NCBI GenBank assembly: GCA_025667525.1
Contig: CM046876.1
Span: forward strand, 83,741,512-83,805,511
Length of the DNA stretch: 64,000 bases
Direction: 5' to 3'
Source: Glebionis coronaria
Taxonomy: Eukaryota > Streptophyta > Magnoliopsida > Asterales > Asteraceae
The notes beneath the pieces were generated by a model, which was not told the DNA's origin, made no database searches, and saw only the letters and a list, made by a program, of their open reading frames with translations. Each line of letters starts with the position of its first letter. The first letter of the stretch is position 1. The position numbers and the translations under genes were made by a program. Of this stretch, positions 11,128 through 20,373 are shown in pieces.

Positions 11128-11331
11128 ATGACTAATCCAACAGTACAAGCAATCCAAGACTCTAGGGAAGCCGCTATTGCTAAAGCACGAACCCTTAAGT
11201 TTATACCCAACAACTACCGGCTGAAGCAAGTCTCAAAATCCACTCACCATGGATTTAAAGTAGCCATCGCAATCCTTGATCAATCCCATTTTAAGAACAC
11301 CCTTAGGAGTACTGCCTCGGTGCCTTATGAG
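11128..11331 (+). pseudogene. Envelope-like ORF of SIRE-A, N-terminal part
   Basis: ATG at 11128 (context ATACAATG) opens 68 codons that run into the MITE at 11332 and stop there. The last codons, ending with the 8-base target duplication, are in the same frame as the sequence that resumes at 12020, so this is the start of a longer ORF. The residues are mildly basic, with no signal peptide. The product is the extra ORF found downstream of pol in SIRE-type elements, called envelope-like by position. Its function is not established. Confidence 0.7.
11324..11331 (+). repeat. Left 8-bp target duplication of the MITE
   Basis: CTTATGAG here is repeated at 12020-12027. An 8-bp duplication is typical of hAT elements. 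Confidence 0.95.
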
Positions 11332-12019
11332 TAGGGGTGTTCACGGGTCGGTTCAGGTCGGGTCGTTAGACAATTTTAACTATCCAACGCGGGGCGGGTA
11401 GTTAATTTTACTACCCAAAACCGAACCGTACAAGGCGGTTAACCGGACATGCGGTTACCCGAAATGACCGGTTACCCGCGGTTCGGGTTACGGTTAACCA
11501 TGTTATTAGTTTATCAAATTTATGTTTATAAATAATAACATGGTTTACGACATAAAACTTCGTTCTCGTATAAATAAATTATATTTAAATAGATAAAAAT
11601 CATACAAAAGTTATTTCGTTACAAGAAGGCATTCAAATAGTCATAAATTACATATTAACAAAAAAAATTTATTCGATGTCTATGGATTAGGATCATATCA
11701 ACTAAATTTTACACATACATGTTTCGAAATGTTGACATTAAAGGGATAAATTCGTTGTACAATAAAAATAGTGTACTAATATAAGTAATACATGTACTAT
11801 TATTTGAATATGCAATTATAAAAATTTCATATAATATGTACGGTTCGGTTCGGTTAACCACGGATATCTAAAAATGAAAACCGAAACCGAACCGTTATAA
11901 GCGGGTTTTTCGGTTTCGGTTTTCTTCGGTTTCGGTTTATTCGGTTTCGGATTTTTTCGGTTTCGGATTGCGCGGTTCGGCTCGGTTCGTCGGTTTCTCG
12001 GTTTATATGAACACCCCTA
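11332..12019. mobile_element. hAT-type MITE (688 bp)
   Basis: The ends are perfect 12-base inverted repeats, TAGGGGTGTTCA and TGAACACCCCTA, flanked by the 8-bp duplication CTTATGAG. TAGGG-type ends with 8-bp duplications are known for hAT elements. There is no transposase frame, so it is non-autonomous. Subterminal regions are rich in short CGGTT/AACCG motifs on both strands (11340-11500 and 11840-12000), which are likely transposase-binding sites. The centre is A/T rich. It interrupts the envelope-like ORF. Confidence 0.95.
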
Positions 12020-14223
12020 CTTATGAGTATATGTTTGAATTTTGGGCTACCAAGGAATTCACTTCTAACAAGATCACCTTCACCATCGACAACAAGCAGC
12101 AGACGCTCACAGTTTCAGACTTCCGTAAGATTTTTGGTATACGGGATACACCCAAAGGCATGTCATTTTCGAGGGATCCTACTAAAGATGAACTTGTGGA
12201 GTGGTTCGAGGCTCTTGGATGTCCAGACATACGAGTTGCGTCTGAGTTAACCTCTTCTAAAGTAGGACAACCTTGGAGAGCATTGATGGGTATTCTCAGT
12301 AGATGTCTTACACCAAAAACCGCTGGACATGATGCTCTGCGCAGTCCTATCATAAACCTCTTCTATGGCATGTACAAAGCTGCAAATGCAGATTATGCAT
12401 TGTTGATATGGGAAGAATTCACCTTTCAACTCTTCCAAAACAAGAAGCTGAAGACAAATTTCTTTCCTTATCCAAGGTTTATCAAGCTTATCATTAATTA
12501 TTTTATGAAAAATGATGCAACTATTGATAGGCGTGCAGCAAGTCGTTATCACACTGAAGAAGCTGATGATACTGTGGATCTGAGGCATGAAGGACCGTCT
12601 ATTGGTGTGATTCCTGGTCTTATTCCCGATTATCTTCTGACGGAGAAAATCAAGGGTTCTGCTGATTACAAGCTACTGCAGCTAGAAATCAAGAAGCTGA
12701 AAGCAAACCTTCAGACTGGAGAAGACTCGTCTACAACGGTCAAGAGTAAAGGTAAACGCAAACAACCAGCCGCGTTACCTGAACCCGAAACCAAGAAGAA
12801 GAAGACTGAGGGTAAGAAGGGAAAGGGTAAGGATGATAAGATGGCTCTACGTGACGAAGAAGATGGTGTTGATCCTGCTCTTGACAAGACAGAGAAACAA
12901 ATGATGAAGATAGCAATTCAAAGGAGTAGGAAAGATACTGGCGGTAGTGGTTCAGGTGTTAGGGTAAATGTTGAAGAAGAGTACCAGGAACCAGATGATA
13001 TTTATGAGTTTGGGTCACCTGAACATTATTCCACTTCTAAGGAGCCATCAATCCCTATTTCCGCAAGTGTGGAAAAGCAGTCTGTTGCTCCTACGATCGT
13101 GGTGTCAACTCAACCTTTAGCAACTCAACCTCCACCAATACAACCATTACCAACTAGACCGGCTTCAACACCATTTCTTCCACCACCTATAACTCCCATC
13201 CTTAGTACCGCAGTAACAACCGAGCCTCTTCAATCAACCCAGAGCAACTCTGCAACATCTACAATGGCTGCATTAGTGATGGCCGAAATGTTAGATAAAC
13301 ATGTGGATAATCACAAACGAGAAATGGATGAACTTCGCCAAGAGTTACAAAGACGAGCTCAAAGTGAAGAAGCATCTAGGAGAGCCCAAGAGGAGATGAT
13401 TGCTAGGTTCGCTGCAGATATGGAGTTGACTCGAAAAGCACATGCAGAAGAACTAGCTCGGGTTAAGCAGGCTGAGGCTGATAAGCATGCTGCACGTATC
13501 ACCAGACTTCAAGCGATGAGGGACAAATACAAGGAGCAAAAAGAAGCACTTGAAGCTTCTGTTGAAGAGAGAGTGCAAGAATCCGTCGAATCCATCATGC
13601 CTAAACTGCGTGATGAGTTGAAGACACTAGCAGCTGATAACTTGATGATCAAGTCATCCAATCCTTCAGAATCCGCCTACAAGATTGCTTATGAGTTAAC
13701 GGATTTTGAATTAAAGAAGATCCTTAAGGCTCGTATGGTGGAACTTGGATCGTTTGATAAGTCTAGGATTCAACGGGCTCTATACAAATCCCTGAATGAC
13801 GCTATCATGGAGGATGATAGGTTATTCAAAACGTTTGGAAGTGTGGTACCTTATCACATTCTACCTGAGGAAGAAAGGGAAGAAAGTGAGCAGGAAGAGG
13901 GTACTGGTGAAGAGGAAGAGGAAGAAGAAGGAGAAGAAGAGGAAAAGGATGACAATGATGGTGATGATGAGGATGATGACGATGATGATGATGACGATGA
14001 TGATGATGGCGATGATGGTGGTGATGGTAATGAGGAGAGTGCTAGGGGGAGCAACGGGGATAACAACGAGGATGATGATGGGGGTGAACAGCCTAAAGAG
14101 GGAGATAAGGTTACCAGCTCCAAGAAAACTGCTAGACTGGAACCAAGTCCAACAAAGATGCAGCACAGAAGGACAAATCGACTTCAACGGAATCAAGACG
14201 ATCTAAGTGGCGCCACGATGTGA
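12020..14223 (+). pseudogene. Envelope-like ORF of SIRE-A, central part
   Basis: The ORF resumes after the MITE. An N-terminal globular part (about 12020-12660) has TLTVSDFRKIFGI, EWFEALGCPDIRVASEL and FYGMYKAANADYALLIWEEF. I recognise this style from ORFs downstream of pol in Asteraceae Copia elements. A Lys-rich segment (about 12740-12830), a Pro/Thr/Gln linker (13080-13250), a charged coiled coil (about 13290-13640) and a run of Glu then Asp (about 13865-14035) follow. No membrane span or signal peptide is evident, which argues against a classical envelope protein. The stop at 14221-14223 comes after a frameshift somewhere around 14125-14160, because the frame that continues downstream already reads sensibly there. 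Confidence 0.75.
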
Positions 14224-15353
14224 ACGCTACTACAGCGTCATCGATTCCTGGTACTTCTATTGCTGTATCTATACCTGTTATAACTAACCCTATTAGTTCT
14301 GTTGTTGTTGCTCCTGTGATTGCAGAATCGGTCACTGAACCTGAAGCTGCACTACACTCACCCGTTCATGACACCGCCGAGATGCCTGAGTCAGAACCCG
14401 TAGATGTTAACGTTTCCACTCCTGTACAACAAGAACCACAATCTACTGTTCCTGAAGCAAGCACACGGGACTGGGCAGATACGTTGGAGATTGACGAGAC
14501 TGCACCACCACAGGCTTGGATCACGGCAGCAGCTCAATTTGATCCGATCACAGATGCTGATAAAGATGTTTTATATCTCCGTATCCGCAGCCCAATTGAT
14601 TTGTGTGCATTTCTGGCTTACGAGTATAAGACTTCAGTTACTCCGTCTTTGGTGAAAAGGGCACTAAAGGATCAACGACTTCGTGCCAAAACCAGGTTAA
14701 CCCGAATTGAGTTCGAGTATTATACTGATGAGATCCTGAAAGCTCTGAATACAACTCAAAGGCCAGGACTTCATGCGTCAGACAGAGCTCCACCTCCACT
14801 TGATCTCACTCAAGATAATCAGATCGCTCGTGACTTCTTCGTCACCAATGATCTTGTTTATCTTCTCAACGGTTCATCAAAGTACGCCACCTCGCTGACC
14901 TTACTGAAAGCTGCTAACTGGGCAACAATTCCCTATATCGAGGAAAAGGTAAACCGACTCTGGGTCCCTAAGGTAAATCGTAATTATGATATGTATGCTG
15001 TTATAGGTGCATCTCATTGGGACGAAAGAGTCCGAAGGGCGTACAGGGCTTGCTGCTTAGCCAATTCAGGAAGCAATGTTCTATCTGATATTCGCATCTC
15101 CAGCATTTTAGGGCTGAAAACTGAAGCCAAGAATGGCTATTATCATGTGACGGAGATTCGTGTGAAAAGGGAGGATGACAGAGAATACAAAATCCAGCAG
15201 GGAGATTTCTCTATCATTCGCCTGGAGGATATCGAAGATATGTTGCTTCTGATGACCCAAGATCAACTCACCCATATCGATCGTCAAGACGGCATTGCCT
15301 TGAATACAGCACTTCATGTTCACACGAAGTGTTGTTATCAAGAAACGAGTTGA
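14140..15353 (+). pseudogene. Envelope-like ORF of SIRE-A, C-terminal part after first frameshift
   Basis: In the next frame, a Ser/Thr/Lys-rich stretch leads to a Val/Pro/Ala linker (14220-14470). A folded region follows, with VLYLRIRSPIDLCAFLAYEY, TRLTRIEFEYYTDEILKAL and KAANWATIPYIEEKVNRLW. It ends with a domain around IRVKREDDREYKIQQGDF and IRLEDIEDMLLLMTQD. This resembles proteins encoded after pol in Asteraceae Copia elements. The frame ends out of phase at 15353. The family motif VEDLQLGVESYQ continues in the frame that begins before 15316, so a one-base change near 15315-15335 is inferred. Confidence 0.7.
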
Positions 15354-15771
15354 AGATCTTCAATTGGGAGTCGAAAGCTACCAGAGGAAGCTTAACCTAA
15401 CCCGTCCAGTAAATCAAGTCCTACCTCAACATGCAGATAGATGTCCCTACACCGGCATCTCTGTTCCGAATTACGGCATCTTCTACTTGAACAGTCGAGG
15501 GTTAATGAAGTTTATGAGGATAGGTGAGCTTTATAAGTATAGTGATGGGACTCTCACTCTCGTCAGAGGAAAGTTGGAGCATCTGAACTCGGGTGGGACT
15601 TTGCCAGAGATGACTGAGGATTGGCATCCGGGTTACCAGCAGATGGCAAAGTATGTGATCAAGAAGATTGATCAAAAGCTCCGTGAACGTAGATTGATCA
15701 GGAGCTTGGAAAGATTCGTGGGTGGTAGACCATATGGAGTGCACTACAGGACACTGCAACGATCCATCTAA
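15316..15771 (+). pseudogene. Envelope-like ORF of SIRE-A, last part after second frameshift
   Basis: It carries the most recognisable block of this ORF family: RVEDLQLGVESYQRKLNLTR, then FMRIGELYKYSDGTLTLVRG, then RRLIRSLERFVGGRPYG just before the end. Such blocks are widespread in Asteraceae Copia elements. The ORF ends at 15769-15771 with no further break. The role of this conserved block is unknown to me. It may be an RNA-binding or capsid-associated part, but nothing here proves that. Confidence 0.75.
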
Positions 15772-17993
15772 TGGGTCGTACATGTCAGGTTCACTCTATA
15801 TTGGTATAATTTGTGAATATGTAAATTTTTGTGAATATTGTGCTTGTATGGCTTGATGTAGTGTTAAAGTATGATAATTTTTCAAGAATTTCTCACGAGA
15901 TTCTAAATCTTTCAAAATATATCATACCAAAGCACTACAACTATCCCTTATTAACTTAAGGGGGAGCATGAACATGTTCTATGGCAAAACATCGATTTCA
16001 TTTTTTACCCAAAGACCGGTTAATCCATTCAATATCCCAAATATTAATGGTTAACATTTTGGATAAGGGGAGAAAATGGGATTAAGGAGATTTAAATGAT
16101 ACTTGGCTAAAAGATGAAAAAGACTTAACGATTATCCAACTTAATATGTGTAAAGCACGTGTTAAGGGGGAGCGTTTTGATGATCAAAAACACCTAAGGT
16201 ACGAAACTTTTGATTTTAATATCACAAGTACTTTAGGTGATTTTCAATGATTTTTCATGGTGGCAATTCCTTCCCAAAACACGCTTAATTCACGACGAAT
16301 GTGGTGACAAAAGGGTGGTAGGTATAAGTTTAGTCCTATGATTCATCAGAGCCGATGGAATCTTCCCAAGGACAATTCCCTAGATAGAATTAGAAGTCCT
16401 AGGAAAGATGGAGAAAGAATGTGAACGTAGCTGAATGCCGACCAAGTACTTAAGCTAGCACTGGAACAATCACAACAAGGTGCTAGTGATGACGTATTGG
16501 TAAGCATTGAAGGGGTTGAAGAATGAAAAAGAATTGTAAAGATAAAGGGTGTAAAAAAAGAAGCCCTCCTTACAACTTTAGGCAGAAACCGGGTCAATAC
16601 ATATGCTATTGAGGTCATTTTTGCTAATGACTCTCGGTATTGAAGAACGACATCATGGACCCACTGATGCAATGCACAACCCTTCCCAGCTAACTCAAAT
16701 ATCTCTCAAAAGGTATTTGTTTTAATCACACGGAGATCAACACGTTATCTATTGGTTTATTCACTCCGAATAGACTAGTATTGAAAAGGTGGCACTCCTC
16801 TCCAGCCATCGCTCACTAAATCAGAACGCACAATCGAGTCTAGAGCCAAGAGATCATCAAAAGTCTCATTAGGACACTTTCCATTTATTCCTTGCTTTCT
16901 CACACACTGTGAAAAGTAAGAGATTTTCATGAGTCCTACGCAATATTCCAGTAATATTGCCAGAACATCCGAGTAATATGTAAGTATTACAATGAAGATG
17001 GAAATCCTGCTTGAGCCAACATCAAACAAGCTCATGGTAGGTTACACGTGCGGTTCTTTTAGAACCAATCTTGTGAAAAACTGGAAGGAAACAGTGGTTT
17101 AATTCTTAATTGAACTTAAACTCGTTCCAGGCCTCTTCGCACTATCATATGATCTTGCCAGAACACTCAGAGTGATTCTTTATTGATCACAGTGACGAGT
17201 GGAAATCCTTCTAGTTTCAACTTCAAACAGCACTTGGTAGGTGACGTGCAAGATTCTTTATGAATTGAGCTCGTGACAACTGGAAAGCAACGATGGTGAA
17301 AATCTTAATTGAAATTCACTTGTTCCAGGTTTCATGAATTGACGGCTTCTAATCACAAGGATAATTTATCCAAGTGATTCACACTTTATGTTCGCAGTCA
17401 GCTTTGGACGGTCGAATAAAGAGAACGGGTTTACCCGCGAAATCCTGTCAGGAAGTTACTTAATTGAAACTATCCGTCACGGGTACGATATTTAATATCG
17501 TCCAACGGTCTTCACCGACCGGAGGTAAAATGCTACCGAATTAGAATAAAATGTTCAAAGCCATTTTATTCGTGTCGTTGCTGTGTACCTGTTAAAGACG
17601 GTGGCGTTGCTGTGTACCAGTTAAAGACGGTGGTGTTGCGGTGTACCTGATGAAGTCGTTTCCACATGCTTATGTTCTTTTGCAACAAAGTTCAGCAAAA
17701 ATTCAAGAAAGTACAAGATAAAGTCTTCCGCTGTACCAAACTCTGAAACTTTCGAGAATTCAACAAAAAGACATAAGTGTGTGGAACATGAAGTCACGAG
17801 GAGGCAAAATTCACAAGAAAGGCAAAGATCGCACGTGAAAGGCCAAAGAACAATGCTCTCAAGCCAAAGCATAAAAGATCAAACCAACATATTCACAACA
17901 AAAGAAAGAAAAGAAGAAAAGACTACGAGCTAAAGAACGAAGACTTAGTATAGTATGCTAGGTTTAGAACTTTGTAACGTGGAGTGACCTCCC
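15772..17993 (+). other. 3' noncoding region of SIRE-A
   Basis: No long gene in 2.2 kb. Polypurine-like motifs occur at 15958-15966 (TAAGGGGGAGC) and 16166-16175 (TTAAGGGGGAGC). A short frame starting at 16523 is shared with SIRE-C but has a stop after 28 codons. Direct repeats lie at about 16935-17335. From 16200 on, the region matches 55220-56960 (SIRE-C, other strand). Confidence 0.75.
16935..17335 (+). repeat. Two diverged direct repeats of about 200 bp
   Basis: Each copy has a GCCAGAACA(T/C) segment, GGAAATCC(T), AAACA(A)GC...TGGTAGGT, CTTGTGA/CGTGACAACTGGAA and a TTAATTGAA...GTTCCAGG end. The copies are at about 16935-17135 and 17140-17335. The same pair occurs in SIRE-C at about 55860-56255. 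Confidence 0.7.
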
Positions 17994-18005
17994 TTAGGGG
18001 GAGAT
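17994..18005 (+). other. Polypurine tract of SIRE-A
   Basis: TTAGGGGGAGAT lies directly before the LTR start TGTTAG. It primes plus-strand DNA synthesis. The same sequence precedes the SIRE-C LTR on the - strand (55202-55213). Confidence 0.9.
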
Positions 18006-18325
18006 TGTTAGAAATACGTTTTTACGTATATTAGAAGTATCGGTCACTCCACAATATTATTTATGTTGTAATAGCTCGTAGTTAGATTAAGCTTATTAAG
18101 TTAAGTAAGAACCGGTCCATGGGCTTGTCATGGGCCGGCCCAAGTCCACTTATGACTTGGAAGTATAAATACCCCTTTCCTCCTAGGAAAGGGGTTGGTT
18201 GTTGTTCACTTGACATTTTCATTTAATAAATTTCACATAGTTTCTCTCTCACTTTCTCTCTCTAATTTCTCTCTCTAGAAAACATCAACCCACTTCATAG
18301 ATTCATAGATTATCAATATTCTACA
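18006..18325 (+). repeat. 3' LTR of SIRE-A (320 bp)
   Basis: It starts TGTTAGAAATACG and ends ATTCTACA, so it has TG...CA ends. It begins next to the polypurine tract, and its last 28 bases match the 5' LTR end at 1-28. A TATA box is at 18164 and a dyad at 18171-18195. The CT-rich stretch 18240-18285 is typical of U5. The SIRE-C LTR (54882-55201) is also 320 bp. Confidence 0.92.
18164..18195 (+). promoter_or_regulatory. LTR TATA box and adjoining dyad
   Basis: TATAAATA at 18164-18171 is followed at once by a 10-bp stem, ACCCCTTTCC / GGAAAGGGGT, with a 5-base loop (18171-18195). The SIRE-C LTR has the same arrangement with a different but still paired stem. Confidence 0.75.
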
Positions 18326-18864
18326 TATGTAGATACCAATTGTAGATAGCTATGGTTATAGAGATGATAGCTTCATATAAACAAGACTTCTCTTATTTTA
18401 ACAAATAAATGCACTGAAACGTACATAGATTTGTGTTAGACCAAGTTATAAAGTAAACTTGATCCCTTATAAGGTTTTAAAGTAAACCTTGCCAGAGAAA
18501 ATTAATTCCCGTTGTGAGCCAAATCTTTCATAAGAAATACTTGACTTTAATGTGAAAACCGGGTTGCAGTCAGAAATAACTACAAGCCATTTTGGCATGT
18601 TTTATGAAATATTTACAACTTTTGTACGAACTCTATTTATGGCGCCGTGTCGATATTAATCAACTTTTCTAAGGCCGTAAATATTATCGTACCAAAAGAC
18701 ATGCCTTTGAAAAATAAAGTAAAAATATTTTTGGATTTTTATGAATTTTTCAATTTTTATGGTTTTTATATGGTTTTATATTTTTGTATTTTGGTTTTGT
18801 GGATAAAAATATAAACAATATATACAGATGATCACCAAGGATACGGAGAATAGTTTTACCAAGA
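18326..18864 (-). other. Post-pol noncoding block of SIRE-B
   Basis: No gene. It is homologous to 9035-9540 of SIRE-A and to 57520-58060 of SIRE-C. Confidence 0.75.
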
Positions 18865-20373
18865 CTATTCTTTCGCTTCATCTGCTAGTTCCTTTAGAGT
18901 CTCAGGCGAGAAGGTTCTCATTCCTAGCTTGTCGGCCAAAAATTCAATTCGAGCGCGATCTAAAGCCTTCGTGAAAATATCCGCCAATTGATACTCAGAT
19001 CGGACAAAATAAAGCTCGATTACTCCGTTTTCCACTTGCTCCTTGATGAAGTGGTAGCGAATGTCAATGTGCTTCGACCGGGAGAATTGAACGTTGTTGC
19101 AGCATAAGGCAATTGCACTCTTGTTGTCACAGTACATCGGAATTTTGTTGAAACCTAGACCATAGTCGGTTAATTGTGATCTCATCCAAAGAATTTGAGC
19201 ACAGCAACCGGACATAGCTATGTATTCTTCTTCCGTACTTGAAATTGCAGCGCTTTTCTGCCTTTTCGATGCCCAACTGATTAGTCGATCTCCTAGTAGT
19301 TGCAAAGTTCCACTCGTGCTACGCCTTGTGTCTTGACAACCCGCGTGATCCGCATCTGCATATGCCATAAGTGCAATCGAAGAGTCCTTCGAATACCAAA
19401 GTCCCCTATTAATGGTTCCTTTAAGATATCGAAAGATCCGTTTCACAGTGGCCAAGTGTAACTCAGTAGCTCGAGTTTGATACCGAGCACACATACATAT
19501 AGCAAACTGAAGATCAGGTCGACTAGCTATGATATACAGAAGAGTACCGATCATTCCACGATAAAGTGTCTGATCAACGGCAACTCCATGTGGATCTGCA
19601 TCAAGTTTAATTCGTTCCACCATTGGAGTATCCACGGGATCACAAGATTCCATCTTATATTTCTTAAGCGATTCAAGGGCATACTTGGATTGATCGATAA
19701 AGATGCCTCTGGGACTCTGAGATATCTGAAGACCTAAGAAGAATGATACCTTGCCCATCATTGACATCTTAAACTTGGAAGACATGAGTGTCCCAAACTC
19801 ATCTGATAAGGTTTGGGTCGAGGCTGCAAATATAATATCATCAACATATATTTGTACCATAATCATATCTTTACCTCGTTTTTGAATGAACAGCGTGGGA
19901 TCCACCTTGCCTTTAGCGAAGCCTTGCGTGATGAGGAATTGTGACAATAGATCATACCATGCGCGTGGAGCTTGCTTCAACCCATAGAGAGCCTTCTTAA
20001 GCTTGTACACATGATTAGGATAATTAGGATTCACAAAACCATCCGGCTGTTGAACATAGACCTCTTCCTTGATTTCACCATTAAGAAATACCGTCTTTAC
20101 ATCCATCTGATAGACGATCATATTCATGTGGGCTGCATAAGCGAGGAATAGTCTAATAGCTTCCAAACGGGCAACAGGTGCAAAGGATTCCATAAAGTCG
20201 ATGCCTAATAATTGCTTGTATCCACGAGCTACTAGTCGAGCTTTGTTCTTCAATATTCCGCCTAACTCATCGAGTTTCACCTTGTAAACCCATTTCAAAG
20301 TGAGTAACTGCACTTGATCTGGGCATGGGACAAGTTCCCAAACTTCAAGACGTATGAATTCGTTAAGTTCTTC
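18865..20373 (-). pseudogene. pol: SIRE-B pol: reverse transcriptase and RNase H
   Basis: Downstream of the stop at 20374 the same frame stays open to the natural end of pol. RT has [20 protein letters not shown], the active site YVDDIIFA and [12 protein letters not shown]. RNase H has [30 protein letters not shown] and [12 protein letters not shown]. The tail [12 protein letters not shown] and a Glu-ending C-terminus match SIRE-A. A third Glu appears where SIRE-A has STEAEY. Apart from the upstream nonsense codon this part is undamaged. Confidence 0.9.

Larger units (their letters stand above)
1..18325 (+). mobile_element. SIRE/Maximus-type Copia retrotransposon SIRE-A (5' LTR cut by window edge)
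   Basis: Bases 1-28 are identical to the last 28 bases of the LTR that ends at 18325, so both ends of one element are seen although most of the 5' LTR lies outside the window. Between them, in order, are a primer-binding site, a repeat-rich leader, gag, pol in Copia order (protease, integrase, reverse transcriptase, RNase H), an extra ORF after pol, a noncoding tail and a polypurine tract. The long gag with a coiled-coil spacer, the envelope-like ORF and repeated polypurine-like motifs are known traits of Sireviruses. At more than 18.3 kb it is long even for that group. Gag, pol and the extra ORF are all broken, so it is probably not autonomous. It lies in SIRE-B, and the five bases after it (18326-18330) are the likely right target duplication. 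Confidence 0.85.

Noticed and set aside
13796..14206. Met-rich and Ser-rich frames opposite or beside the acidic tract
   Set aside because: They are shadows of the GAT/GAA repeat of the envelope-like ORF.
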